A DNA stretch of 64,000 nt from Lutraria lutraria. Taxonomy: Eukaryota > Mollusca > Bivalvia > Venerida > Mactridae. Both the position numbers and the translations under genes were made by a program. Position 1 is the stretch's first letter, and the number at the start of each line of letters is the position of its first letter. The stretch spans positions 33,961,326 to 34,025,325 of the forward strand of contig OZ026844.1 in the NCBI GenBank assembly GCA_964023205.1, written 5' to 3'. Below are positions 24,166-36,759 of this stretch, one piece after another. The notes beneath the pieces were generated by a model. It searched no databases, was not told where the DNA came from, and saw only the letters and a list, made by a program, of their open reading frames with translations.

Positions 24166-24560
24166 TTAGTCTTTTGACGAACAAGTTCCAAGAGACATAT
24201 TTGTTCCAAAGGGGTTTGTCATGAAAAAAAAATTTGTTTCCATGTAACCCACATATATATAGAAGGGAAAGAACTTCGACAATTCGAATTTTCTAACGCG
24301 TGTTATAAACTTCCATGTTATTGCAATGCAGTACAAAATATTTAACTCATATAAAGTGCAACGTATGGGCAACTCAACACGCTAACAGAAAATGTATACT
24401 TTTACTACCTTTTGAGATATTCTTAACTCGCTATTGAAGATTTTTCACTCGAAAAATGGTCAAATTTTACAAAACGACACACTGTCGTAAAATCGCATAT
24501 TGTTCGGATGAAAATGGCTTCGAATGTTTATTTATTGTAGTTACCCTGTTTTAAAAACTT
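24166..24560. other. Noncoding, no feature recognised
   Basis: AT-rich sequence with only incidental short open frames. Confidence 0.4.
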
Positions 24561-24649
24561 GTTCACACTTTCATCCGTATTCCCAATAGATGCATATAAA
24601 ATACCAACTCCTACATTTTTCTATGATAAAACACGTTTGGAAGTTTATT

Positions 24650-24865
24650 CAACCAAATAATTTTTCAGTTTAATAATATATGTAAGTCTTTGATTATGTT
24701 CGAGTTTATTTCGTTCGCTGACCATTAACTTCTTGACTCAGTGGAGTGGGGCTTTTGATCAGAGCTTTTTTGTCACTGTAAGGTCAGAAAAAATAGACAT
24801 ACATAACGTTTGAAGACGAATCGGAGACGATATGTATAAAATTCATTTAATTCTTGTCGAACGAG
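24650..24865 (-). repeat. Inverted fragment of A intron 6
   Basis: The minus strand reads CTCTGATCAAAAGCCCCACT and flanking sequence that matches 27955-28165 (A2) and 11095-11250 (A1) on the plus strand. It thus forms a 3-kb-spaced inverted repeat with A2 and marks the left edge of the A2 fragment. Confidence 0.8.
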
Positions 24866-24867
24866 TT

Positions 24868-25022
24868 TTACGCCCCTTTTCAACAGTGAGAGTCATATGA
24901 GGCGGATAGTTCACCTAAGCATCGTTTCTGGGAAGAACCAGTACTAGACACACATCCTCCGTAAGCAACTGCCTACTTTTTCACATAAAGAGACATGGTC
25001 GGTAGCTGGGCTCGAACCCACG
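24868..25022 (-). repeat. SINE S1, minus orientation, truncated
   Basis: The complement contains CTCCGTAAGCAACTGCCTAC and the GAACCAGTACTAGAC body words. The head is cut at GGGCTCGAACCCACGG. Confidence 0.7.
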
Positions 25023-25350
25023 GGAGATCATGGGTTTTCCTTTTGTGCATATATACAATGTAGTGATTTTTAAAAAAAATCTTCTCTGAAACCGCAAAGG
25101 CTAGTGCTTGGATATTTGGCATGAAACTACCAATTTTGATCAAATTATGGCCCATTGGACCTGGTCCGGGGGTAATGGTTTTTCCTTAATGCATATAATA
25201 AAAATTCAAAAATATGCTTCACTGAAACCACAAAGGCTAGAGCAAAGATATATGGCATGAACATCGTGTAGTGGATTGCTACCGAGATTATTCAAATTAT
25301 GGCCATGGAGTCACAGTAGGCCCAGCCCGGGGGGGATCATGGATTTTCCA
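25022..25350. repeat. ~150-bp tandem repeat, about two units
   Basis: Units share TCTGAAACCGCAAAGGCTAG, TTTGGCATGAA, ATTATGGCC and a CCCGGGGG..GGTTTTTCC end. Confidence 0.7.
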
Positions 25351-25454
25351 TATAAATAAAAACTTTCTTATAAAGTAAATATCTGTCTTGATGATTTGTA
25401 ACTTAATGTTAGGCTCTCTTAAAAAATGTTTCTTTGCTTTTCACCAAATAGAAT

Positions 25455-25775
25455 ATATAGAAGCCTGTGTAGTAGTGTATAACACACTGGGATACTAAAC
25501 AAAAGATCGTGGGTTCGATTCTCGGCTCCGCCTTTCAGTATTTCAGGGATGCTTTTTCAGCGTCTCCATTTAACTACCGAGTCAAGTAGAAAATCAAAGA
25601 AAACAGGCGAAGAGCCAATCGGTGCTTTAAATAACCAGGAAATACAATTCGAAGTAAGAATATAGGGATACAAGTGCCCGGTCCTCCTACATCTTCTCCC
25701 CCACTCTCTGGGGCGGTTCTAAGATTACAATAGCTGTCGGTTAGGTCGTTTGACAACAGATAAATAAATACGGCT
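25455..25775 (+). repeat. SINE S2, nearly complete, at A2
   Basis: B box GGGTTCGATTC in AAAGATCGTGGGTTCGATTC, then CAGTATTTCAGGGATGC, GTGCCCGGTCCTCC, CTCTGGGGCGG and a GATAAATAAATA tail. It corresponds to the intron 5 SINE of A1 and A3. Confidence 0.75.
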
Positions 25776-26184
25776 TTAGCAGAAACTGATATGCTACCAC
25801 TAGGCTTTTAACGAGTAAATGGTATGTGTGATAATTGTTTTTTCGACTAGTTATTTTGACTCTGTATACACACTATCAGTTGCTTTATACAGAACATTAT
25901 TAATTTACAGTTCTTGCTAAGAACAGTATAGACCTCCAGTGGTAGACCTACCCATGGTAACTACTTGTAACACTGGAATGACTGCATGCTGTGCGTGGCT
26001 GTTGCTAACTTACTTGGAAGAAATGATATTCCCGTGTATTTCGTAAGTGACACTTGCATTGTAGTTCAATTTTCTTATAGTCAAGGTCGAATATTGGACG
26101 ATACCATTGTAAAGGTAATCACTGTAAATTGATTGCCAAAACCATTTTAAATCCGTAGTAATGTATCATTCACGTGAACCAGAG

Positions 26185-26790
26185 TCATGGTGTGTTGGGT
26201 AATGTGGTATGTACATTCATGACATTTTACAAAATGAAGAACATGTAGGTTACAGGTTCGAACTCAGTCAATGGCACTTTCTTTTTTAATTATTATATAC
26301 TAATATTTTTATAATTCATTTATTGACTGAATATGTTTGTGTTTGTTACATTTATGTATATTACACGCTGAATAGTATCTTTTGTATTTCAAAAGAGAAA
26401 AGGGAAAGAAGGAATGCAGTTGTTCTTTTGTGTATTTTTCTTTTTTGTATTTCATTTATACATTTTATTGTATGACATTGCGAATACAAAAGTAATTCCG
26501 AATATTATATATACTAAACACCTTAACCGGATTCTATTTATTATGTAATTACTCCACAATTAAAATAATGATAAATGATAACTTACCCTTGTGAGGTTAT
26601 TATATTTTTATTAATTTAACGGAACAATTTAAATTAAAAAAACAACACTTTTTAAACATATTTTCGTATCCATATATATAAAAGTTTTATTAAAAATGAA
26701 AAAAGTTAAAAAGAAAAAGCGATGTCCAATAAAGTGGTCAAGATTCACAAACCTTGTGCTTTACCAACTGCGCCACAGAGGACAGTGATA
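26185..26790. mobile_element. Insertion in A2 intron 6 with tRNA-like ends
   Basis: The left part has a B box in ACAGGTTCGAACTCAGTC; the right part, on the minus strand, has CTGTGGCGCAGTTGGTAAAG, a strong A box. The ~400 bp between is AT-rich. A1 and A3 lack the block. It may be two SINE fragments or one composite element. Confidence 0.45.
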
Positions 26791-27003
26791 TATAATGTTT
26801 CATAGATTGCTGTAAAGCATATTACAACAGTATTCGTGTTTTACTTAAACATGTATAAATGAGATCGTCCATGTATACAATAACATTGCTGACCTAAAAA
26901 TTGAACTATACCTTATATTTTAAGTTCCCAACACCCATCGTACTAGCAGAACAAACATTAAAAAACATTATCAACAAAACAAAGTCCATGAATAGTACCC
27001 TAT

Positions 27004-27262
27004 TGGCTAGCATTCGTGGTGAAGTGGGCCACTGACATCAAATCATCCTAAGCTCTCACAGTTAGAGGGTCGAAAGTTCGAAACCAGCTACTGACCATGA
27101 CTCTTTATGTGAGAAAGTAGGCAGTTGCTTACGGAGGATGGGAGTCTAGTACTGGTTCTTACCAGGAACGAAGGTTCGATTGACTAACCGCCTCATATGA
27201 CCTTGACTCTTAGAAAGGGTGTAAAACTTTCAAATAAACAAACAAACAAACAAACAAACAAT
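27004..27262 (+). repeat. SINE S1 in A2
   Basis: A box TGGTGAAGTGG, B-box remnant AGTTCGAAACC, GTAGGCAGTTGCTTACGGAG body and (CAAA)n tail. It is orthologous to 9084 and 55170. Confidence 0.8.
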
Positions 27263-28919
27263 CAATCACTGCCCCCTATTACAATATGTATCATAGAACT
27301 CTCATTACTTCATGAGTGCGTTAATAGTTACAAACAAACTACTACATGTACATGTATACGATTCCCGTGTGGCTAAGTTTGTTTTAAGCTGCAGTTTAAC
27401 TTTTTTTTTTTTTTCTGTAAACACAGTTAAGAACACATGAAAATATAACTAAAACACATAGAACATAATGTGCATGTAGATTATGCCAAGGTAAAAATGT
27501 CAATAAATAGATGCAAGGCGAGGGATCGATATATAATTAAGCACTTTAACATCATGTATTTGTCTTGAAAAACATGTCTTAGAAATCATGTAAGTCAAAT
27601 TTAATGTTTGCAGTCAGTGAACAGATCGACTATTTTTGGTTATTTGAGTTCTAAAAAAGTGCAATGTACGATAAAAATCCACCTTCCGAATAAACACACG
27701 CGTGGCGCAGCCCAATGAGGCTTATTAGTATTATATGTTTGATACAAATGCATTTCACAATAAATAGGGATATAAATTACTAATCATGTATGAATAATAC
27801 AATACCTGAAGTTGCAACGACAGTAGTCATAAGAGAAATCCACTACGAGGAATTAAATTGTAATAAAGTACGAATGCTGACTATACATATTCTCTAGGCA
27901 ACCTTTTAATCTAAAAAAATAAAATAAATAAATACATTTCGTGAAAGTGGAATTTTCGTTTGACATGAGTTTTATATATTAGGTCTACGATTCGTCTTCA
28001 AACGTTATGCATGACTATTTTGTCTGACCTTACAGTGACAAAAAGCTCTGATCAAAAGCCCCACTCCACTGAGTCTAGAAGTTAATGATCAGCGAACGAA
28101 ATAAAATCGAACATGATCAAAGACTTACATATATTATTAAACCGAAAATTAATGATTGCTTACGATCTTTTCTACATAACTAACGAATATTTAAACACCA
28201 ATTGTATGCATTTGTGCATTCAACTGAAGACAATTCACAAGATACAAGATACAAAACGTTATTTGCAGTCGGTTGAAATCTAATAAAATAACATTAGCTA
28301 TGTATGGCTTTTGACCGACAAACAAAGTAATGCCAGTCCTCTCGACATAAGTATGCTTCATGTCTAATGCTGAGAAGTTGAGAACTGGGTTGTGTAGGGA
28401 TAATTTTGCTGAGGTGGGTATGTTGCTGTAACTGTTACAGAAATTGATGAAATTAAACTTTTAAATACAGAAGGGCATCGTCGGAGAAAAAATGTTATTT
28501 CAGCGTATCCGATTTCTGCACTATATCCGACTTCATTATAAGAATGCGTTTCAGGAATGTAGTAGCTCAAAAGATTCAATGTACGATTTCTTTTAATTAT
28601 AGGGTTCGTGGACTGAGTGGAAGAAGCGTTCGTCAGACGAACTGAAGCAGCGTGTTGATGGTTAAATATTTGGAAGGCGTGTCGTCAATCGTGTCAATCA
28701 CGATCGAGTGAGATGCTTAACTGGTCAACGATATAATGTTGATATATAATTATATTTTTTCAGAAGGAACATTTATATACATTGTACATGACATTATAAA
28801 CTAATCAAACGATTGTATATGTAAAAGAAGTTTGTATCAGAATCAGTAGGAATATACCATCAAGTATACATGTATCTATGGATGTTCGTTTGCAGTATTA
28901 TTGTATTATCATGCATTAA

Positions 28920-29400
28920 AATTCTTGATTTTTTCTTTATTGGTTGAATTGCGTTTATGTGTTAATAATGATTTTTATAAGAAATTGGGTTGAAAAAAAA
29001 TTGTATATATAATAAGATTATTAATTGAACGATTTTATCTTCGCAACTTTTCTCAATAGTTAAATAAGAATAAATACAGATCTAAATTGACCAATTTCAC
29101 GTAATCGCTTAAACTTTAATAGTAATCCATTTGGCTGATTCTGAATTTTATTACATGAAATTAAATTTGATGTGTTAAAAAGTAACTAGGCGAATTAAGG
29201 GTCACATGAGTTACAAAGAAATTGATTGGTCTATAATTGTTATGAAAATTGTTGTTGTAAAGTCCTTTCCTCTAAAGGGTCAAGGATTGAATGACTCTGG
29301 TTAAACACAGATAAATAGAGTTAGAAAATAAATCGAGGAAAAGGACAAATTTTTGTTTTAGAAATTCCCCATAGAATCAACAACTCACAGCAGAACAATA
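28920..29400. other. Insertion in the 3' region of A2, nature unknown
   Basis: A1 passes directly from the GTATTATTGTAT stretch to the polyadenylation region, while A2 has about 480 bp of AT-rich sequence in between. No terminal repeats recognised. Confidence 0.4.
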
Positions 29401-29449
29401 TACATGTCCATGAAGTATAAAGACATTTATCTCGTTTTGATTATATTGG

Positions 29450-29455
29450 AATAAA
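29450..29455 (+). terminator. Polyadenylation signal of pseudogene A2
   Basis: AATAAA within TTATATTGGAATAAAACTTT, identical to the A1 site at 11981. Confidence 0.5.
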
Positions 29456-29617
29456 ACTTTACTCGCTATAAGGAAGCGAATAGGTTTTACATCATGAACA
29501 CTGGTTTTAGAGCAGTATCCTAACATGATTACATGAGGACCATCACAATAAGGGTCATGTGTGAGACATCTTAGAGAGTCACTCTCTGGAAATAATTTGT
29601 TAGAGATGTCTGGCAGT

Positions 29618-29971
<354 letters not shown>

Positions 29972-30259
29972 AGCATAGAGAGCTGGCACGCTGTAGGGAT
30001 ATCATATAACGGTTATTAAGGGCTAAAATGGCAACACCGACCCAAAATACCTGTATCATATATAATCATATATAAGGATTAAGTACAACTTCCGAAATGA
30101 CGGTTTCAGCACCAAGTTGGTTTAACACTACGAAACTTTTAAATAAAAAACACCCACATGTTTAATAGTTGGCATCTACAACTATATACGCGGGTTTAAT
30201 TCTACGCATTTGAATATGTCGCGTATTTTACCGACGTGCACTTATTTAGACACATGACA

Positions 30260-30430
30260 TGTGGTTACATTGAAGTGTTTTGAAATATATTAAGATCCAA
30301 CACACTTAATTGAGGTAATATACCATATACATCTGTATAATCACGCTTTATAGTTAAGTACTACTCCTTGTGCGGTTATTCTTTTATTCAAGCTGTTATG
30401 GAGTCCAAGGAAGGTAGACAGGTACACGAT
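30260..30430. repeat. Dispersed repeat R, copy 3
   Basis: TTGAAATATATTAAGATCCA, CACACTTAATTGAGGTAATA and CAAGCTGTTATGGAGTCCAA, as in copy 2. Confidence 0.6.
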
Positions 30431-30734
30431 TACAAATTTACTGAAACGTTCAAGTATTATGATTTTGTGACTTTTGCCTTGTAATTGTTTTACAGCAGAC
30501 GTTTCATTAGCTCAACCACTCAGAATCGTTATGGTATAGCAACGTGGTAATGCAGGACGGAGGTGAAGAATTAGCTAATTGCATGTGAGTAGAACATTCA
30601 CGGAAAATACTTTTGCGTTGAACAATTTCATTTTAATGATATTCAGACCAATTTAAGGGCAGATAACTCCAGAGTATTCAGCCTTTGACAGAGTTAAAAC
30701 TTTTTATGTATAAATTCATATGCTGATATGGGAT

Positions 30735-30945
30735 CTATACAAGAATTACATAAATATGGCGCCTGTTTTAGACTATAATTATATAAGCATGGTGTCTGCT
30801 CTATACTAGAATTATATACATATAGTGCCTGATTTAGACTAGAATTATATAAATATGGTAACAGTTTTAGACTGGTATTTTTTAAACATGGTAACTGTTT
30901 TAGACTGGAATTATATAAGCATGGTTACTGTTTTAGACTGGAATA
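30735..30945. repeat. Minisatellite, ~34-bp unit, beside B2
   Basis: About six units of GACTAGAATTATATAAATAT and GGTAACTGTTTTA. Orthologous to 15010-15245, with different unit variants. Confidence 0.85.
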
Positions 30946-31332
30946 TGAACATTTTGTTGTGGTGTGTATTTCTAAAAAATATGAATGCCCAATCAACGTG
31001 CCGGAAGTAGCGTGGTTACAATGTGAAAGACATTCATATGGTACAGGTTCTACTTCAAAAGAAATTTAAAAACTTAGCAATACAAAACACTCATTCCTAG
31101 CCTTGGATTTATCTTTTGTAACCTATTCATAACTAAATAAACAAATTTACTGGTAAACTTAAAAATCTTCCTGGCGGTATACATTTCAGATATTACAGCT
31201 GACAATACAGTCATCCAAAACAAACAAAACTGTTTATGTACAAACAAGGGATGATGAGAAACAAAATAAATGGCCATAACTGTTGCTTATATGGAAGTTG
31301 ACATATTCATCTGTCGATTAGTGTACTCAAAT

Positions 31333-34300
31333 TTAAACGCCAACAAATTCGATCTTATGCAAGAGTAACCCTCCATAATTCGGGAATAACAATTGTCTGG
31401 CATTTACTGGGGCGGTACGATGACTGTATTGACTCTTCACATTACCATCAAACAATATCTGAAATATGACAACAAAATATTAAAAGATAATCGGTACCGT
31501 ACATGTACATTTAATCCGGATTGTTCTATGTGATTCAATGTGCTATTTAATTAGTATCTAGATTTATGTTTAACTTTTCATTAAACCACTATCAAATGAG
31601 ATAAATTCTTAAACCGATTAATCCTCCAATTCCTAGTACTAATATATTGAATAGGCATTGCTTTAGATGTTTTCATGTGCTCTACCATATCAAGGGTTGA
31701 CTGTTTTTTTCTGCCACGTTTTCAAGCAGGGATCACGTAATTCATCAAATTAGAATACAGTTCTAGATGCTAAATTCATAATCAATATTTCTTAAGGAAC
31801 GGTCCGAAAATAGTGTTAGTGTTGAGGTAGTGTTAATGTTGAAGTGTCACTAAAAGAGTTTTTAATGTACCTGTATGTCGTCGGTCAGAGCTGCCAATGT
31901 GATATTACATGGTGATGGTCTGGCTACGAAAGAGAACGGGAATGAACCGTGATCTCTCCATCCCCCATCGTAGGATTTAATTGCAACAGCGCTTGGAACT
32001 AAAACAATAAATGCGACAACAGATTACAATTTAGCCCCCACGAAATAAATCATACCACAGAACTTGCACTTAGGCTTCATGAAGTGGTTTAGTTTCCAGT
32101 GCCCGCCTATTGGAGGCCGAGTCAAATTGCTGTGTTGAGTACAAACTGATACAAAATGCAGAATATTTATTCTTGCACAGATGATTAAATGAAAATCGTG
32201 CATTTACATATGTATCATATGTATGTCAACACGGCAAGGGCACAACGGTTTTGACAAACTTTGTCTAAGGATCCACACTGGGCCCAAAAGAAGTAAATGA
32301 GATTTCTTGGCAGCCAATTAATAAACAGTGATTTTACCCTATTAGCCCAGAATGCAATCGCAAGCTTGGTGTCTATGTAAGTCACCTACACACACATTTT
32401 CATCACATTACCTCAATCGAAACTCCAGTTATTGAGCAGAAACTGATTTTCTATTTTTAGAAACAGTGACATTGACCGCACAGACCCAAAATACAATGCC
32501 ACACTGGGTTTCCATGCAAATATGCTACATACCGAGTTCGGTAAAGATTGGTTAATTCAAACTAAGGTTATTGACCGGAAATCTCCTAACTGACTGTTAC
32601 TCTATATTAAGTAACAGTGGCCTTGACCCTAAGAGGATATTTTTGAAGATTTTATTATAGAAATCTGTGTAAAGTCGAGTGACATCTTGGGCAGGGTACC
32701 CCCAGTATCATGATATGAATCAGTTTGGTGAAGGTCCACTATGCAATGTTGCATGTCAAATATCTAAGCTCTAGGCCTTAAAGTGACCCCCAGGACAGTA
32801 CCAATTTGACCCCGGGGTCATGCCATGAACTAGTTTGGTAGTGGTCAACTAAGCATTATCATAAGTAAATATCTAAGCTCTAAACCTTCCAGCCTATTTT
32901 TTCAGTGTACTATCAAGTTACCTCTAGGGCGGGGTCACTTTGGCCTGGGGTCATGACTTGAACGTTCTTAGTAGAGCTCCACTAGGCAATGCTACACACT
33001 ACATATCTAAGCTCTCTGTCATCTGGCTCTTGAGTTGGAAGATTTTTTAAAATTTTCCAACAGAAATCTTTATACAATCAACTGACCTCGTGATCAGGAC
33101 AAATATTGACCCAAGATTTGAACAAATTTGATAGAGATCCACTAGACAATGCCATACATTTTCCTATAATAGCCTATGAAAATAAACAGACCCACCGGGA
33201 CCGGGGCAATATTGACCCTTGGGCAATGAATTGAACAATCTTGGTAGAGCTAGGTCCACCAGGCAATGCTGCTGTCAACATATATAAGCTTCTGGGTTTT
33301 TTTTATTTTTGAATAATTTCCTATTGAAACTTTTATAAATCAAGTGACTACCGGGCCGGGTCAATTTCAATCCAGTGGACATTATTTGATGAGTCTTGGT
33401 AGAGGTCCAGTAGGCAATGCTACACACCAAATATCAAAAGCTCTAGGTCCTCTGGTTGAGAAAAAAAGTTTTGTTAAAATTGGCCAACTGCTTAAGAAGG
33501 AGGCGTTATTTGAAGCAATTGTTGACGCACGGACGCACGAACGAGATGGAAGGACGACCAACATCACGCGACCACAGTAGATCAACTTGAGCAAAGAGTG
33601 GACGTGGATGTATTGTTTACGCCTAACCAAATGTTTTCAGCTTAAGCCGTTTTTCAACAATGTTCAGTTAAAATGGACCGATGAGTTACAAGTCACGTTA
33701 ACCAAATGTACATTTATATCCAATCATGCGTGACGTAAGAATGAACTTCCGGAGTTAAATACATGTTCTTAGTACGTGTACATACCTGTCGTTAGGCGAA
33801 ATAACAGCTGAGACAACACGACTTCCGGATCACTATCCTGCGCACTGGAAGTTTCTTCAAGCATGTTCATCAGTTTAATCCGGCGGGAACTATGAACAGA
33901 TAAACAATAAATTGCATGAATAAATCGAAATTATATAAATAGAAATATATAAAGTATAAAACTTACATACTAAGATTACTTTGAACTGAGTAAAGATTGA
34001 TGCTTATAGCCATATGGTCTGAATATTGCAGATTGTATTATATGTACATTTGTATGTTCCATTATATATTAAACATTACTTTCCTATGGTGGCTGATTTA
34101 TGCCATGTCGTATTTTCACTTTTACGCCACAACAAAGCGAAAATGCGAACATACGACAAAGTTGACTTTGTCGTATCTTCGTGTTTTCGTATTTTCGCAT
34201 TGTCATGGCGACAAAGCGAAAATACGACAGATGAAGGGCGACAATACGACACGAAAGATGTCGACTTTGTCGTGTTTTCACATTGTTGTATTTTCGCCAC

Positions 34301-36636
34301 GAAAAAGCAAAGATACGACAGATTTAAGGCGAAAACATTTTTGGTGTCGTATTGTCGCCCTTCATCTGTCGTATTTCGCTTTTTCGCCACGACAATGCGA
34401 AAATGCAAAGATACGACAAAGTTGACTTTGTCGTATATTCGCTTTTTCGCATTTTCGCTTTGTTGTGGCGAATAGGCGAACATACGACATGGCATAAATC
34501 AGCCACCATAATTTTGCGACTTAATGGTAAAGCGAAACTAATTCAGTGATGGAAATACGGAATAAGAATCAAGTTTTAAGTAAACCATTATGTTCTTCTC
34601 ATTTATAACGATGTATCACTTACTCAAAATTACCCGATGTGAATTCTATGTGCATGCTGATGTAGGAACCAGCACGGAACGTTATTGGGAGTTTCATTTC
34701 ACCAATGAGAACCAGCTGAAAGATTTTTTTACAATATAGCAATGAACCATTTACATACAATGCTTTTGCATTGAGATACGTTTTCTTTTTAGTCCGCTCT
34801 CTCATCTTTGTGTTCGTGAGTTCGATCAATGTTTTCCTGTAATCTGACCCGGTGACCTTTTTATCCAAGATGACCCAAGTTCGAACGTGTCCAAGATATT
34901 ACTAGGACAACATTTTGACCAGGTAAGATGAAGATCCAATCAAAACTGGCCTCTAGAGTGTTACTAGTATCATCGGTTTAATTTGAAACAAGAACAACTA
35001 TAACAAAACGTTATAGTTAGACGAATTCAAGAAGCATCGGTTTAAGTTTTTTGCTTTTTTCAAAAAGAATATTGACCGTCTACTTTATTCATTCCTCCAT
35101 TATGGAGAGTATAACATATTTACAAGTTATAGATAATACACATATTCTGACAATCATGAGTATTTGACAAATGAATACATTCATGTATATACATTTGTAG
35201 TTCACATGTACATGGTATTACCATACCATACATCAATGGAATAAAGTACACCCTAAATACTACCAAATCCACCATAGTCTGATATGATACAACCACATTA
35301 AACTAACATCTAACGATGTTTCCGATATTATGCCACGTTAACATCATAGAACAATGCCTATTTTACTTACTTACGTTTCAACAACAGAACAGACAAACAG
35401 ATTCAGTCAAACATGACAGGTAACGCGACGAATAGCCAGTCCAATGATTGACCAATCAAAAATTACTTAAATCACTATTAGCCAATCAAATGGACAGGAT
35501 TAGCCAAACTAGTATTAGACAATACAGTAAGTACTCGCAAACAGCTATAATAAACAAATATTCGTAAGTATAATTCGTCTAGAAAAAACTTCGGCCATTG
35601 AGTGTTTCTAAGCGCTCTCCTTTGAGAACTACGTATTCAGGTGACATTATAATCCTCAGAGACCGTTTACTTTCAGCAAGCCTACAATATGAAATCCATT
35701 TCACTTCATGTCACTCGTAGGCACTCTTCCATATTATAAGAACATGCAAAATTAATGTTTCAGTCACCTGGGGACAAAAATAAATGATCTTATAAGTTAA
35801 ATTGAATTATAAAGGTTCTGACTTTGACTTTGCTGGGTTAAACAATTAAACGAGAACCTTTGATAATTGAACGTATACCACAGGAAAATAAAAAAAATAT
35901 TATTATTGACGATTGTCAATAGTGTTTAGTATTAACATTATATGGAGAAAAATTCTTAACTCATTGCGAATAATAAATTAATTGGAACTTATGTGAACAT
36001 TCTGGTCTCTGAATCAAGTTACGGTATGTACTTTGTAAATATACACACGGGTATTATTCAAGATATCTATATCGACGTAATTAAAGTGGATCCTTTGGAC
36101 CCCTCTATTTAAGAGGTTTTATGGTAAATCAAACCTCCGGACCTCCCTTTATCATCCCAAAGGTGGTCTTTTTACAAAAGTTGTTCTGTATTTGTACATT
36201 TAAATGGCCAACCTTGGGAAATACCAAATGTGGCTTTTATTCATAGGGTTGCCTTTAATCGGAGACAGTCACTAACACAAGTTGACAGTATCTCAGAAGA
36301 ATTAAACATTTTTCTTTTAATTTCTACTATGTGATGATAATTTTATACTCTTACCGGAGTTTTGTAGATTTGAACAACACGTCGTTTCTCATAATAGGTT
36401 GATCCTGTTGTGTAATTCGGAGATGATCCCCACGTCCAATTTAAATTCGTGCACACACTCGATTCGTCCACCGCTACTGCCAAATAATCAGCGCTTCTTC
36501 CCGCAATACTGGAGCACGCGATATTCGGTTTGCCCTCACCAAAGACTTTGACAAATTCTGTCATCACTATCACCCCATTTACAAATTTCATAATTAATAA
36601 AAGCATATAAAATTCGAGTTCCTTTTGCCAATACAT
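31333..36636 (-). CDS. Secreted galectin-like protein, copy B2 (5 exons, 243 aa)
   Basis: The best-preserved B gene. Minus-strand exons: 36636-36355, 34715-34624, 33889-33786, 31998-31871, 31458-31333. Phases 0/2/1/0 join without stops. Residues 1-94 form an N-terminal exon: a hydrophobic YMLLLIMKFVNGVIVM stretch (likely signal peptide), Cys41 and Cys62, possible N-glycosylation sites at NWT (66) and NYT (74), and WTWG. I do not recognise this part. Residues 95-243 look like a galectin fold: LPITFRAGSYISMHIEF, an acidic loop, VVLSQLLFR, IKSYDGGW (Trp about 173), PFSF, ILFDGNVKSQYSHR and LLLHKIEFVGV at the C-terminus. The H-N-R and E-R sugar contacts of classical galectins are not evident. The start Met is chosen because the MYWQ word is shared with B1 while sequence further upstream diverges with indels; a downstream Met before LLLIM is also possible. 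Extracellular recognition or immunity is a guess. Confidence 0.82.
32240..33600. repeat. ~164-bp repeat array in B2 intron 3
   Basis: Same units as 16230-17997 (GGTCCACTAGACAATGCC, ATATCTAAGCTC, GACCCCGGGGTCATG). The terminal hairpin is decayed (AACTTGAGCAAAGAGTGG), so the Helitron-like end is lost here. The 78- and 82-aa open frames at 33344-33630 are repeat-derived. Confidence 0.75.
34087..34508. mobile_element. Palindromic MITE built of TCGTATTTTCGC words
   Basis: Ends are TGGTGGCTGATTTATGCCAT and its exact inverse, flanked by TA on both sides. The interior alternates GCGAAAATACGACA-type words with their complements, and ACAAAGTTGACTTTGT palindromes occur twice. Both strands could fold into long hairpins. 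Four overlapping open frames of 60-150 aa on both strands result from the lack of TAA/TGA in the word set and are not genes. B1 lacks the element at the matching site (about 19660-19745). A related, truncated copy is at 44159-44434. Confidence 0.85.
34989..35583. mobile_element. ~590-bp insertion in B2 intron 1
   Basis: B1 reads through the site (20640-20735) and resumes with AAAAAACTTCGGC in both copies. Inside, TAGACGAATTC near 35018 is mirrored by ATAATTCGTCTA near 35572. No open frame of note. Confidence 0.55.
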
Positions 36637-36741
36637 TGTCACAATTGTCTCGTATTTTTGTGTAAACTGAAATTCAACACAACAAATCTCAGTGATTGTC
36701 AACTATAAACTGGTCGCGGCAAAATTGCAGTCGACATTGTA

Positions 36742-36752
36742 GGCGCCGCCCA
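36742..36752. promoter_or_regulatory. GC-box-like motif upstream of B2
   Basis: GCGCCGCCCAC, about 110 bp before the B2 start codon, corresponds to the motif at 22191 before B1. Confidence 0.3.
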
Positions 36753-36759
36753 CTGCGTT

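Larger units (their letters stand above)
25911..28665 (+). pseudogene. Sulfurtransferase copy A2: last two exons only, disabled
   Basis: Only homologues of exons 6 and 7 are present (25911-26042 and 28603-28665); the duplication begins within intron 5. The exon 6 copy has an 8-bp insertion after CTCCAGT, which brings a TAG into frame before the active-site Cys, and a one-base deletion after the TGCTGTG word. Both splice sites (ACAG / GTAAGT) survive. Exon 7 is intact and reads GSWTEWKKRSSDELKQRVDG then stop. The downstream signal AATAAA is at 29450. No sulfurtransferase can be made from it. It could still contribute an exon to a transcript from A1, which lies upstream on the same strand, though B1 lies between. 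Confidence 0.9.

Noticed and set aside
26735..26790. tRNA gene on the minus strand (CTGTGGCGCAGTTGG)
   Set aside because: The A box is good but the B box and acceptor stem do not form; better read as a SINE fragment.
33997..34549. Several overlapping 60-150 aa open frames on both strands
   Set aside because: They follow from the stop-poor TCGTATTTTCGC word set of a palindromic MITE; the same happens at 44083-44483.
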